NCBI RefSeq assembly: GCF_964204645.1
Contig: NC_134035.1
Span: 1,874,001-1,938,000 of the forward strand
From: Tubulanus polymorphus
Taxonomy: Eukaryota > Nemertea > Palaeonemertea > Tubulaniformes > Tubulanidae
DNA length: 64,000 nt
Reading direction: 5' to 3'
Both the position numbers and the translations under genes were made by a program. This document shows positions 1 to 15,400 of this stretch, piece after piece. The notes under the pieces are model-generated. The model was not told the origin of the DNA and made no database searches. It worked only from the letters and a program-made list of their open reading frames with translations. Every line of letters starts with the position of its first letter. The first letter of the stretch is position 1.

Positions 1-431
1 ACTCACTGTGAAATCATGCAGTTACAAAAAGGTTACTATGTGATGAGTGTATCTACTAGGATGCTGAGAGCGAGGAGTTGATTTTAGGGGGAGAAACCTA
101 GGTTAGGATTAACTGCTGTGAAATCTGAGTTTTCAGAAATGATAGCCCACTCAATGTTGCAGTGTTTAAACAAATCAGAACAAAGGTAGATTGGTAATAG
201 AAGATATGCCCGGTTTCAAATAGCCCTAGCACTCTTGTGGTTGTTATGTGTTACGCTGTTTTGTTGTAACTGTAATAAATCAATGTTTGAAAATAGCGAA
301 TAGAATTGGGTTGAAAGGTCAAGACAACGTTAATTGAGAGAGATCATTCAGTATAATCGAGAACTGTGAAATTGTTTTACGGTGGTTATTTCTTCATCGA
401 TCTGTGTACTGAATTTATATATTTTTTTCAG
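1..431 (+). other. TTC17 intron, 5' end of the window
   Basis: No coding signal. It ends in a pyrimidine-rich tract and CAG acceptor at 430-431. The upstream exon is outside the window. Confidence 0.6.
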
Positions 432-3400
432 GGTATCAAAAATCGCCACAATCTAACGGGTAGCCCGGAGCTGGGCGTGAGGAGCGCGCTGACCTCGAAG
501 GAAAAGGTCGATGAATACGGACACGCGATTAACGAAGCCCTTTTAAAAGTGAGTTTCACCGACACAATGTGCATTCAGAATTAATACCCCAACCCGGTAG
601 AGATGATGCAAATAGCATAGATCATTAGTTTAAAACCAGCTATATACAAAGGTTAAAAGATTAAAAGATAAAATTAAAAGACATAATGTTTCAAACTCTC
701 TTACTAACCGCTAATTACCTATTCATTCAGAAGTTCACCAAATTACAGTCAACCCCCGGATATACCGCCCACATCGGTGCAGAATGATTTTAGCGGTATA
801 GAGAGTATGGCAGTATATCGGGGGTGTTATACTATTTATTTATATTGAGATGTACGTTGAGAAAACCTGGCAGGGGTGGCGGTATATAGGAGGGCGGTAT
901 ATCGGGGGTGTTTAACTATGTATTTGTATAGAGATGTACATTGAGAATACCTGGCGGTAGGCGGGGGTGGCGGTATATGGGAGGGTGATATGGCGGGGGT
1001 GTTTTAATATTTATTTGTATCGACATGTACATTGAGAAATCCTGGCGGTAGGCGGGGGTGGCGGTATATGGGAGGGTGATATGGCGGGGGTGTTTTAATA
1101 TTTATTTGTATCGATGTGTACATTGAGAAAACCTGGCGGTAGGCGGGTGTGGTGGTATATGGGAGGGTGATATGGCGGGGGTGTTTTAATATTTATTTGT
1201 ATCGATGTGTACATTGAGAAAACCTGGCGGTAGGCGGGGGTGGTGGTATATGGGAGGGTGATATGGCGGGGGTGTTTTAATATTTATTTGTATCGATATG
1301 TACATTGAGAAAACCTGGCGGTAGGCGGGGGTGGCGGTATATGGGAGGGTGATATGGCGGGGGTGTTTTAATATTTATTTGTATCGATGTGTTCATTGAG
1401 AAAACCTGGCGGTAGGCGGGGGTGGCGGTATATGGGAGGGTGGTATAGCAGGGTTTGTCTGTTCACGTAATCAAAATTCTGATTTCTTCGCTTTATTTTC
1501 ACAGAATCGTACGTCGTGGGTTTTATACAATCTGGCCGCGTTTTATTGGCGATTTAAAGGCAACCCGTATCAGGTGGTCGAGTGTTTACGCCGAGCGCTG
1601 CACTACTCGCCGCAACACGAGAAAGACATCGCTCAGATCAGTCTCGCGAATATTCTACATCGCGCGCGTTATTCGACGGAGGCGGCCATCGTCGTGCACG
1701 CGGCGCTCGATATTTCGAAGGAACTGAACGTTAATCATTTCACGCTGGGGAATATATACGCGGTGAGTCCAAGGATCCCGGTTACACAGTTGGAAATCCC
1801 CTTTTACCTTTGATTTTAAAAAAATTCCTGTGGTTGGGTCCCCAGACCCCCTATTTCAATAGTATGTTATTGGAAAAAATTCAATTTTCTACTGATAGCA
1901 CTTTTCAGAGATTGGCAGCCCTGTCAATTTTCTACTCAAAACAATTTTCCTTGGGGTTTTTATTGAAAAAGTAGAAAAAATCAGGTGTGTGGTCAATTTT
2001 GGACTTCAGAATCTTGAGAAACAAATTATCTATTTTGAAATCTAACTGGATCATGGAGACAATCTGGTTAAGATTTCGTTGATGTATGTTCATCTATTCG
2101 GGTAATATGAATAGTATCCTAATTTAAACCGTAGGAACTCCGAATATTTAGCGAAACTTACTTGTTAGCTTTCGCCTGTTTCTACAGGCTTGATCACACT
2201 GATGATGTCACTGCTGACGTCATCCGGGATTCCGGTCTTCCCTCGAGAATCATGGTTAAGAATGGTTAAGATTTGCGTTTCAAGTAACCGAAAATGAACA
2301 GGTCAATTTGACTGAGAAACTGATGTTTAACTTTTGGTTGATACTGGAAGGAGTGGTCGTGTTGTTGGAATACGTCATTATCAAAATGAATCGTTTTATT
2401 TTTGTGATCTAGTTGTGATGTTTTTCGTCCAGGTTCTCGGTGATTATAACAAGTCGGTCGTCTGCTTCGAAAACACGTTGAAAATCCAGCCGGATTTCGA
2501 AGCGGCCGCGAAACGACGTCACGCCGTTTTATGCCACGCGCAATTAGAGGCGGCACTGGAGGCGCAACACGAGTGAGTATTCTAGTTAGAGACATTGATC
2601 ATAACTGTTCTTTGGACAATACAAGGGAGTGTGGCTGGTAGCCATACCCTGGAAAACCTGCAAAATGCAGGGTATCAGAAAAATCTAGATAAAATCTGTG
2701 TAAACTCAGGGAATTTGACAAATTTTATCCAAAAAAAAAACAGGAAACTCTGGGAATTCGCATATTACTATTACAGGTTGTCTGGTCTGTGAAATGTAAT
2801 TAAAGTGTGTTTGCTCCCTGTCTTATTATCTTATTTATCTTGGGCTGGTTGCTCAAAAGTTGGTTAGAGTTAACCAGTGGATAGTTGATATGGTGACAAT
2901 TGAAATTTCATGGTAACTATGGTATTTAACGGTCGGTTATCTTTAACCAACTTTTGAGCAACTGGCCCCTTATGGTTAGCTTTAATGAACTTCTGAGCAA
3001 CTGACCCTTTGTCATAGTTGTCCATTATTGAAGGGGGGCAAAATTACTGAATTATTCAGTAATTTTGCCCCGCTTCATACGAAACCGGATCCCCGTAAAT
3101 TCCGAAATAATTGTGCAAGTTTCGACCGATATTTTCTCATTTGCAGATCGTTGCAACGAACCCTCGAGGATTTACGTAATTACCAGGAGAAACACGAATA
3201 CTTCCAACGCGAACAGGATAAACTATTCTACGAACGAATGAGCGAGGACGTTAGACTCAATCAACACGTTTATTACGAACGTTATAAAAACAGGGAACAT
3301 CTAATGCGTGGTGGTAAATCTCATTTTCATTGACTTCGACCCTTTCCTAATTTCCGTTTTTGCCAATATTCTCAGAATTTGGATCAATCGATCAATGATT

Positions 3401-6400
3401 GTTCTCTACGAACCTGGGGAAGAGTGCGCTACACAATCCGAGGTGATACCCACCATTTTTTTCCCTGGCATTCTGATATGAACGCTTAGGATATATAACT
3501 CATCTTGTTTTTTTGGGGGGGGTTAGGAAGATATGAGAGACTTCTACGAGAGACTCTCTTAACGGTGATTCTGTTCTGTTTGGGGTCTTTCCCTCTGTTG
3601 TGTTAGTTGTACGGTAAACGTTGTTATCATACAGTTGACTATCCCGTTTTACTCCTTGGCTTCATGCCAACTGGGTGTGTTTTCTATTATAGTAAAAGTA
3701 TTGAATTGAAAAAGTATGTTTAATTGTATCTAATTTTATCTTGTATGATTCATGTAATGCTGTTCCCTGAGGACCAGCATCATAAATTACTATGCGTTCA
3801 ATAGCGTTCACCATTCCATCACAAATTGTTTTTGAAAAGGAGCGATTTTCACACCCGGATATAACTACAATAGTGTTGACTACTTTAAAAAAAGAAATTC
3901 ATCTACAATTAAATTACTGTCCTGTTGCCAGTGCATTACAACAATGAACTCGCCGAAAATAGCCCCGATCAATTTGGGTTGTTCATAGTCATTATAAGGA
4001 TAATAGTGTGCCAATTTTGTCTCGCAATTTCATGCTGGTATTTAAATTTTAGTAAGTGAGTGAAAATCCTCTTTTGTGGCAAAATTGAAGCAGTAAAATA
4101 GACCTTGGCTAAGCGACTGGGGGTATATGCTGAATTGAATTTCAAATGAGTATTTGAGAGAAAAATGGCGTTAATCAACTCAATTTTTGCCATCGAAATA
4201 CTTCAGAAATGGCCTCTAATCATGTGGTTAAGAATATGAACTATGTAATATATGATGCACCAACTCAATCTTATAAAAAAATACCAAAGTTTTATCCGGC
4301 GTTAAAACTTACGAATATCTAATCCTCCCTCACATAGTTGGGACACTATGCAATGTCAGTTCAATTTTTGATTTTGCCCTTTCAGGTCAAACGTGTCAAT
4401 TGGTGGAAAAAGACGGTCGTAATATATTGAAATGTTCGTGGGGGCGACGTGAAGAGACGGAACCTACGGATGACCTGGACGCCGTATCGTTTTACGAGGC
4501 TGAGAAAGAACGCAAAGAAACGTACAAAAAACAGGTAATTTGTGGCAGAGTCTTGTGTACAAAAAACAGGTAATTTGTGGCTGAGTCTTGTGTACAAAAA
4601 ACAGGTAATTTGTGGCTGAGTCTTGTGTTTTCGTCAGGTTCAAATCCCTGCAAGGTAGGAAGGTGACAGAGTCTCAATGATGCCATCATAGATGGCATCA
4701 GGTTCCTTGCGAGGTAGAAACATGACAGAGTCTCATGAGTCTCATGATGCCATCTGCCAAGGAAGAATGCCTACAATTTCTCTGTGTTAATTATATTTGA
4801 CTCTTTTTGCTTAATATCATTGGATTTCATACTAAAAACACAAAGCGGTTGTAACGAAATTGTAAAATGTGTTTTCATTAATGAAATTCTAGTTGGAAGA
4901 AGAGAAAGAGAAGGAGATGCAGGCGTCTGCTCCTTCAACTACTACGCAATCGATCACTGATTACGAGAAACCCATACGACCTCCTTTATACTATAAAAAA
5001 CATCCGGAACCACCGAGTGTAAGTTTAGGTTTACTTTTCGCAATTATTTCGTTTAGCATTTACCAGATTTATTGAAATTTTATTCGTTCGCTGTTGTTTA
5101 TTTTAGGCCACTAATTTGCCGTATAGAGCGCCTCATTGGCCGTTGCTTGACGACTGTAAATCGACGAAGTATCCGGCATGGACCGACTTTCCACCGGCGT
5201 ACCTACCAGCCGAAAATAAAGGCTTCGAGTAAGTGACTCATTTTCATGAAAAACCACCTCTAAATTTCCATCTAATCGCACCCTGTATTCGACAAATTTT
5301 CAAGAAAAACTAACCCCTAAATTTCCATTTTATCGCACCCTGTATTCGACACATTTTCAAGAAAAACCACTCCTTAATTTCCATTTTTTCTTTACACCCT
5401 GTATTTGTTTGTAGGGTGAAAGCGTTGTTGTCTTCGGTGCAAGGTCTCGGCTTACACGACGAACACCCGTTGCCGTGGTACCCGCCGTCGTGCGTCGATA
5501 TCGACGACATCACCGAGAGTCCGAATCAGTACGATCATTTTCAACCGATACAGGAACGCGCTAAAGAGTCCGCACATCAACCGGACACAGACGCCAAACA
5601 GGTACGACATTTATACATTCTGCTGGCAATGATAGCGTATAGCAGCTGGTGCGGTTTTATTTGAAGCGCATAGATCGTTAATCTAAAATGGCGTAACAGG
5701 GTCCGATCTAAGGAATGAAAGCCACTTACCCGGGGGCCAAGCATATCTGAAATTTCGCTTGCCCCCGCAAAAAATACTCGCCCTTCACAGGCAGTCCGAT
5801 TGGTGGCACTATCATCTGTTGTATCGAGTGGGAAAAGGCTTTGTGACATAAAATTGCACTAGCCCGGCGGACAAGTGATAATGATAACCTACTTGCCCTG
5901 ATGATGGTATACTTGTCCCGGGCAATCGGACGAGTGCTTAGATCGTACCCTGCGTTAGTGCGTGGATGAAGACCAGAAACATTTTTCATACTGCTTAGTT
6001 TTGTGTCGCATGCACGAACTATTTACATGGATTGTTTTGTTTTCTGTTCAGTGGTTGTTGCATCTTGTTGATAAACACGACACGGCCGAAGAGGACATCG
6101 GACAACGAATTCTCACAGCTCTTAGAAAGGTAAATTGAACGTTAAGGAAAAGTCGGTTAAGTCGGCCATCCGGACCCGATTCCATATTTCTCGGTTAAGA
6201 TTTGAATGTGAAGTTTGAAAAACAAGGAACAAAACTTATGTTAACTCTGGAGTCAAATCAAACCAACTATGTTTACTATGAACCACTTTCCGCGATCCGG
6301 TTACACAGTTCTGAATTAAATTTGACTCGCATTGAAAATGAACTGATTTACAAATTGAGTTAACTCTAACTCACATCTGCGGAACCGCACTCTGAAGTTT

Positions 6401-9400
6401 AAATACACCTCATAAAATACATATCATTTCACACTTTGCAGAAGATCGGAGCGAAGTGGATCATGTATAATCTGGCGGCTCTGTTCTGGCGCGTGCAGGG
6501 AAATTTCTTCCAGAGTATCGAATGTATTCGTCGATCTCTAGCGTTCGTTAAGGATCAGTATCGCGACGTTCCGCTCGTCAACCTCGCCAGCATTCTCTAC
6601 AAACACGGACACATTCCCGAAGCTTTACAAGTTGTCAACGACGTATTGAAAATTAATGATCTCGAGGTAAGTTATTGTATTGGTTTAACCTCATAGTGTG
6701 TCTACACCTTTTGCTTAACTCGGTCTAACTTCTCCAGTCCCACGTCCGAGTGAGGGCTTACTGATAAGTTAAAAAGGTGTTGAGAGAAGTTAAAATGTTT
6801 AAATAGGTTAAGAGTTGAAAAGGTTATCCAGGGTGAACTCTTACCTGGAAACCAAGGAAAAGTCAGGCAATTTCCTTTTCTTGAAAAAAAATGGGGAATC
6901 TTATGAAATTCAGGGTAAGTCAAGGAAATTTGTTTCAAACAGTATTTGACTGTGTTAATTGATTGGATTCTTAGCAGATCAAGTCATGGAAAACAACGTC
7001 CATGTCAGGGTAGAGTCAGGGAAAAACAAGTTGAATAGTATTCAGGGGAAAAGCATGTCAAATAAAGGTCACCTTATTATCATCAAAGGTATTACTATTT
7101 TTACACGATCGTTATTTCAGCCGGCGACGAACTTCATGATGGGACATCTGCTGTCGGTGAAAGGTAACTTCACCGGCGCGTTGTATCACTATCGCGAGGC
7201 GCTGCGACAAGATCCGTTCAACAAGGAAATCATCGAAATCTACACGACCGTCGCTTGTAAGGATAAGTTTCAGCCGCCGAAACCCGCCGAACAGCAACAA
7301 CAAGAACCGACGGTTTTCACGCCGAATATGGCGAGCTGCCAATATAACGATCACCAGACGGAGAGTCGCGTCGTGTGTAATACGGTGAGTTCAACTAATA
7401 TTCATTCATTTAATTCAACGAGATACTAGCTAATCTGATAGATTAGGGTCCCTACAACTCTTTGATTCCTTGAGAACTCCTTCTTAATGGCTTTGGAAGG
7501 TGCTTGGAACTCCTCTAAATTTAGAAAAATATTAGAAACTCCTTCGATTTTGAGAAATAGGCAATTAGGCGGTTACCGAATAAGAAACTGAGTGTAAAAG
7601 ATGATAATTTGCTTAAAAAACCATCGAACCAGATAAACAGTACCTATTAAGATTTTGGATTCATCAGGTCTATTTTCTATGAAAACTTCAGTCTGATGGG
7701 CTCGACAAGTCAAACTACTACGAAATTAAATGTCAAACTGAAAACGTATCATTACCTGTAAATGCTGTATGTATATTTTACTAGGATGGACCCCCTCCCG
7801 ATCGGATCCACCTTCGTATTTGTTATCTGGTATATTTTATATCTTAATCTCATATATTTATCCAAGAATAGTTTCACGAATCGTATCATATTCAAATGCC
7901 GATAACTCAGCTAAAACTGAAAGCCTGAATTCTGCAAATGTCAACTGGAATATATTGCTAGTCATTTTCAGTAGGCTTATAGATTACCTGACTCAATGGT
8001 AATCGTAATTCAACTGATTGTGCGCTTTCAGCGAAGTTTACTGCTGTCAGTTAAATTTAGTTCTCCAATCGGAGCTGCCGACTACTGTTCCTGATTTTCA
8101 GTATTACTATTCTATAACAAGAAATACAAGAACAAGAAAATTTGATTGAAACTAAAATGCAACTGCTTGGTTAACTTGTTTTCGTACTAATAAGAGACAA
8201 GCGTCGGCTTGGGTAACTCGGATAGATGGGTTTGAGTTTGGTTTGATCACGAGATCGACCGATGATTCCCGATTATCAGCGTTTAATTTTACCGTCGTTA
8301 TTCGATTATTCAGGATCAAGGTCGAGAGATTTGCGTCGTGGAAACTCGTACTCGTAGAAGCACCGGAAATACCCATCACTACGAACTGAAGGATCCGAAA
8401 TGTGGTGAGTTCTAATTGTTCAATCGTTAAACTCGTGCGCTCATGCCTGATCCCGATGATCTCTCGCTGAGAATTTGAAATGCAAGTCGGTAGCGTGAAG
8501 AATATACAAATTTTTGGAAATTTTTAATTGATCGAACTGAAAAGGGGGTCTATAGTGGCCGTGCCCCAGAAAAATCTGATCCTCAGGTACATCCTCCCTC
8601 GGCAGAAGTTAAAACCTGATGGCATCGCGAGAATTCTGATAGTTTCGAAGTTCAGACTAAACTCAATCCTCAGAGAAACAAAAATAACATAATAATCATA
8701 TGCAGTACGGTAATTTAGAATATAGAAAGTTACTTTAGGAAGGTTAGGGACAGAGACATTTATATTTCAAAAGAAAGTGTGCTCAATATCATTACTGATT
8801 ACATCATGTTTTCACGTTTCTCTGTTAATGAAGTTCAGTCAAAACTTCGAAACTGTCGGAATAAACTGTTATCATCATTAACTGTGGGTTTTGCTCATTA
8901 CCCTGAAATACTGAGTTTGATATCAGCAGTCTATCAGGGTGACACATGGAACTGGGTCCTGGTTACTAATGACACTTCCATTTATAATTGAAATACATAC
9001 AAACTCTATATATATCTATATTCATCAAATACAGGCATGCCTAAACCCGACGCGCGTGTTAATACCGTCCGTCATTGTTCGCGTCAATGTTGTTCCAAGT
9101 GCTCCGCAAAGCCTTCCTGTTCATCGTCGCCCGCATCTAGCAACAACAACAACAATATACGCGAGAATTCGCCGCCGCGACGACACGTACCTGTCGTTAA
9201 AAAAACCAATAATACACCGCAGCAACGAGAAGTACCGACTATGAAGGCTGCGGCGTCTGCTGATAATGCGCAACCGGTACGAACCGGTTCGAATGACAAG
9301 AAGAATGGTAAAGAAACAGTTTTCATGCGATGAAATGGTGGTGCTTTTTAAGCTGGTGATCGGGTTTTCAAACGGTTTTCCGCTGTTTTAATTTAGCTGC

Positions 9401-12400
9401 TGATTGTACTTACTGACCTTTAAGACCTTTTTCTTCAAATGGTGTTTGTTGTATAGAAGTGGTGTTAAAGGTGCTTTGTTAATTTCTCTTTTTTCAGGTG
9501 ACAAATAATTCCATTTTAGGACCTTATACCCTACAATTCATATACTAACTCCGCTTTGTTAAACAATGATTATCATGTGCAGAATAGTTAAAAATAATTA
9601 CCGGTATTCAAAACTTTCAATAGTATTCAATAGTAAGATTGCTAGATCGTAAAATCAAACAGTTTCCGTGTATACAGTATGTCACTGTGTTAAATGATTG
9701 GATTCTTAGCAGATCAAGTCAGGGAAAACAACGTCCACGTCAGGGAATAGTCTGGGAAAGCGAGTCGAATAAAAGTCATGCCCCTTTGTTAATCTTTCAT
9801 ACATAATTCAAGACAGCGGGGAACGTGTAAATAATCCGTATTGATTTATCTATTTAGATGTAGTCGGACCGGATGTCGATGTAGTCGTACCTGAAGACAA
9901 AAAAGTCGAAAGCGAACCGGACATTTCAACGATGAGTAAAACGCAAGAAAAACCCGAACAATTACCGGTTCCTACGGCGAATAACGACGTGAAAGGTCCG
10001 ACGGGTCCGAGTTCGTCTGCTAGTCCGTCTATCTCTATGAAACAATCGACGACAGTGATGAGCGTCGAAAAACTAGAATCTAGTCCGGGTAATTAACTAA
10101 TCGTAGGGAACTGAGTGATGTTATTTGTCAATACCACAAATAGAAGATGTTTGTAAAATTTGAATATTTTCAGTTGCAGCCCCGACTGTAGAGCCCGCAC
10201 CGTTCAAAATTATTGTCGGTAAGTTCCATCGCTGACTGGTATAATATGATAGCCTTCGCTCAATTGCTCAGAGTCTGATCAACTTGGATATCACTCTCAA
10301 GTCAAAAGGTCGGACTTGAGCGGAGTCTATTGTATCATCCAACTCATATATCACTCTTGAGTCAATAAATCAGACTTGAGCGGAGTCTACTGTACCATCC
10401 AACTCAGATACACTCTCAAGTTAACAGATCAGACTTGAGCGGAGTCTACTGTACCATCCAACTCAGATATCACTCTCAAGTCAAAAGATTTGACTTAAGC
10501 GGAGTCCACTTTACCATCCAACTCAGATATCACTCTCAAGTCAAAAGATCAGACTTGGGCGGAGTCTACTGTATCATCAAACTCAGATATCACTCTCAAG
10601 TCAAAAGATCCGACATGAGCAGAGTCTACTGTACCATCTAACTCAGATATCACTCTTGAGTCAAAAGATCCGACTTAAGCGGAGTCTACTTTACCATCCA
10701 ACTCGGATATTGTTCCCAAATCAGACAAGTTTTCAGGTTCTCGAGCAGAGTCTGCCGTGACTGCGTAATTAATAATTCGTTTTCGTAATCTCTCATTTCT
10801 AGATGGTAAACAGGTGATGCAATTGAAAAAACTACTGCGAAAATATTCGTATTGCAGCGGTATCGACTGCCAGACGATAATATTCCAGGTATTTGATGAA
10901 ATAACATTTCAACATTCAGGCGGCATTTTGAACGTTATATATTTCTTATCGTCGTCTCATTTCAGCACGGTATTATAATGCCGAATATAAAGATCAATTT
11001 CGTGAAGGGAAAACTTCAGCGTAAATTATCGTATCGTCTGCCGCCGGAGATTCAATATGGCGTGAACGATTGCGTGGTTTTCATTGACGGAGTCACGACG
11101 CCCGGCTGTGATACGATTAAAGAGTTCGAAAACGAGGTAATCTTTCTACGGTTATATTCATTACCGGAACTCGTGCCCGGTTTTCCCTTAGATCTAGATT
11201 CACATTAGAATTAGGTTAGATTAGATAGGTTATAGTACCACGATGAGCTTAAGACCGGTCCTAATCTGTTAGATATGTTTTATTACCGGTATGCGTGCCT
11301 GGTTTTCCTTTAGATCTAGATTTACATTAGAATTAGATTAGATTAGATCAGTAATAGTACCACGATGAGCGTAGGACCGGTCCTAATCTGTTAGATTTGT
11401 TTTTAAGAATCGAAATGAGGTCAGACGGTCCCGAGGTTTTTAGTGGAACGAAAATAATTCAGTCTTACGTTGTTAGATTCGCTATAGAAAGATAAGCACT
11501 TAGCTCGTTTAGACTGGTGTAAAGTTAGATTCACAAAATAATCAAAATGAGCGTAAAACTAGTCAGAAGTTGTTAGTAGAACCAAAATGAACTCAGTCTT
11601 ACGTTGTTAGATTTGCAATAGAAACAAAATCATTTAGCTCTTTTAGACTGGTGTTAATAAGTAAGATTCAGTAAAGAATCAAAATGAGCGTAAACTAGTC
11701 ATAAGTCGTAAGAACTAAAATATGGTCATAACTGGTATTTGTTCCAAGCTTTTACTATAAACACTGGCGCCTGTTTTGTGAAGCTGTCGTCAAGCCAAGC
11801 GAGACAAATACACTGAGTTTTCCGGCGATTGTTTTATTTTTTAGAAACAAGAAGCGATCAAATTCCGTGAAGAGTTTATGCAATTCGAGGTCGGGGTGAA
11901 ATCTCAGGTGAATAACGTGTGTCCGTTGTCGGATGCTCCGGGCGCTCCGGCTGTCACTCAGTGTATCACGCAGGTCACTCGGGTATTCTACGGTATCGAA
12001 ATGCCCGATATACTCGAAGCTGAACTTCCCGGTGAGTGAATTGTGCAACTAATTAATCATAGGCCCTTTTCACTTGTACTCTTACGCAAGAGGAACCGTC
12101 TGCTTTCGATTGCCGTGTTTAGAAGATGGTGGAAATCTTTTACCTTAGATTATATTATCTACCTAAACAGTCCAATCGAAAAGAGCCCTAGTCAGATCTT
12201 GAATGACTGGACCTAGTATGTAAACCTGATTAACTCATCCTAAATTGAGTTAACCATTTCATTGCTGACTAATTAATCCCCTAAAGTGCTTAAGATAATT
12301 AGCAAATCTTAGAAATTACCGGTACATCAAAATCACTGTGGTGCAGTGCACAAGCAAAGTCATCACTGTTTTAAACATAGTGGTGTAGATGCACTGAAAG

Positions 12401-15400
12401 GGTTAAGATAAACCAGATGAAGAAATTAAACTGATATGTTCAATCAAACTGGGCTTTCGGTGTCGAAGGAGGTAAAATTTCGGAATTGAAAATATTGATC
12501 TATTTTCAGATGCTATGGAACACATAGAAAGTCGTCTGCTGTTGTCGTGGCCGACGTGGGAAGAATGCCAACAAAATCCTCAGGGTGTTACGAAGATTAA
12601 TCAGTTTACGTCGACCTGGCTTTCAGTGACTACTAAATCTATCGAGTACGTATCAAATCATCCGTAGAAAAATCAGCTTGAATCCGGTTTATAGCGCTAG
12701 ACTCAGAGTGACGCCAATTACCACCCTGAAATCAGGGAAGAGTCGCGGAATTTTGTTTTCTTTAAAAATCAGGGAATAGTCAGGGAATTTTGTAAAAAAG
12801 TTGAAAATCAAGGAAAAGCCTTTGATTAGTTTACAATAGGCTTTTTGGGTACATGGTCATCTGGATTATACTTCCATGACTAGTACAGGGTGGCAACTTA
12901 TCAGGAAATCAAGGAATAGAATTTTGTAAAAAATAGAAACACTAAAACCTAATAATCAGGGGCCAGTTTAATAAACTGGTTTTACCTTTAACCCGGGGGC
13001 TAACTTAATCGATAATGAATTGAGTTAGCCCCCGGGTTAAAGGGAATACCAGTTTATAAAAACGGGCCAGGGAATCATCAGGGAAATTTTTGGATATTTC
13101 AAGATTGTGCGTAAATTCAAACAGTTTCTGTCTACGTCTTTACATATTTGACTGAATTAATTGATCGGATTCTTAGCTGATCAAGTCAGGGAAAAGTGAT
13201 CGCCCTGTAGTACCCAATGTAAAGTAAAGTATCCTCTGTGTTTCAAGGATTTCTGCACACGTCGATTTGAAGAGCGATTTGACGTCGATGAAACCGGGCG
13301 AACCGAGCTGCGATTCGTTCGTCAAGTTCGACCCGAGCATCGACACGATGGATCATCTACGCGGTGTTCAACAATGTGAGTCTCTGTCGTATTCCCCGGA
13401 GATCGGTTTGAAAGACGTTTTACAGCAATTAATGGGCGGCAACAATCGCGACCTCGACGATATCGGTACTATCATCGCTCATTCGATGCAACAGGTACGT
13501 CTGACTTCCTCAATCCTCCCTCGGCAGAGATTCGAACCTGATGACATTGCTAGACTCAGCCACAGCATTGAAACCCTGCCACACTAAACCAGGTGCACAG
13601 TTTGCCGCATGAAATCTTGCGGCACCAATCAGATTGCCCGTTGTATAATCGCTGAGGCGAATTTCAAGAAAAAACTATAACTGGAAAAACCTGGGCTGAA
13701 ATGAAACAAGATTGATATCATCTTAGCTCGGGTTTAATACCAGCTAATAACTGATGTGGATGTGTAGAATTTTATTGAGTCGAGATTTGTAGCTAAAAAT
13801 ACAGCTCTAATGTGAACTTTTTCGACTTACTAGGTGCACAGGTTTGCCGCATGAAAACTTGCGGCACCAATTAGATTGCTCCTTGTATAATCAATGAGGC
13901 AAATTTCACGAAAAGCTCTACCTGGATAAACCTAAGCTGCACATTCTGTCTAGTGTGGCAGGGTACTTGCTAATAGCTGATTTTGAAGTGTAGAATTTTA
14001 TTGAGTTGAGATTTGTAGCTGAAAATACAATTCTAATGTGATCTATTTCGATTTATCGCTTATAGAACGATCCGTCATGGGTTGTGGCTAATCTGGCAGC
14101 GCTGTACTGGAGAGTGAAGGGTCATGCGGCTAACGCAGTCAGTTGTATCCGTCTGGCGTTACATTTGAGTCCGTACAGTGTCAGCGTAAGTATTCTCATC
14201 AGGGCAAACTATCAAAAAATCTATTCATGTACTGGGATGAAATTTTAAATTTGTTCTTTTCGATAGATTCATACTGCAGGATCCCTATGACTCCTTATGA
14301 TTCCTTAAAAAACTTCTCTAAACAATGCTTTTGGAAATGCTTGAAATTCCTTTACCGGTAGTTTGAACAAAATGCCTGAAACTCCTTTAAAACTCTTTCA
14401 ATTTTGAGAAAAAGGCAATTAAAAATTTAAGAAGTTGTCTAGTAGACTGGGCCTAAATCGGTAAAGTTGGGAACAGGATTTGTTTTTGCCCAATTACCTT
14501 GGGAGGTTACTGAATTAGAAACTGCGTTTAGAAGTGTAAAGGATGAAAATTTGCTAATGAAACCAGTGAATTACTAGTTCACCGAGATAAACAGTACTGA
14601 TTTAGGAGGAATCAGTCTACTGTAAGTGATGCAGACGCTTCTTCAAAATTTGGAATTTTCTTCATTTCGGGTTCTATTGTATCTAAGTTTGTTGCAACCG
14701 AGTAGGTTCCGCTGTATTTTACGTGAATCGGTCGCAGCTCTGAAAATTTCAATTCGAATTCACTGCGAATTGATGACAATTATTCTATGTATATTCAGGA
14801 TATAGCGTTGGTGAGTTTAGCGAATGTTTTACACCGAGCTGGTCGAATCAACGACGCCATCATCGCTAACAGCATCGCGTTGGACATTTCACCCAAACTA
14901 GTCGTCATACACTTCACGATGGCGAATATCTACGCCGCGAAAAAGGTGAGTTTTATTTTCATTTATTGAGTTCCTTTATTTTTCGAGATCATTTCGCCCC
15001 AATTTTGATCATTTGATTTTAAGATGTACCGTAAAAACCGGCGTATAAGTCGAGTTTTTAACCCTTGATTTTACCACTAAATTATTGACCTCGACTTATA
15101 AGCCGAGTACAGTTTTCTACAAAGTATTTTCAGGTCACAAGAAATATTGATTCTACCAGACAAAAAAGACAGTGTTCATCTTCTCACTGCTATAACAGTT
15201 TCAATAATTATTCATGATAAATAAAGCTTATTAAGGATCCCTGACAAACAAATGATAAACTTTATGAAAATACTTTGCCGATGGTATTGATATCGGCACT
15301 TATTTACTTCAAATGGGCCTACATTGCCCGTTCTAGCTCAGCAATGTGTAGCTTAGGGACCGTATGGAAAGTTTATGGAGAATTAATTTGGGAAACCTGT

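Noticed and set aside
10435-10641. 68-codon ORF with repeated SGVYCTIQLRYHSQVKR-like units
   Set aside because: Frame through the 60-bp intronic minisatellite; no supported exon phase.
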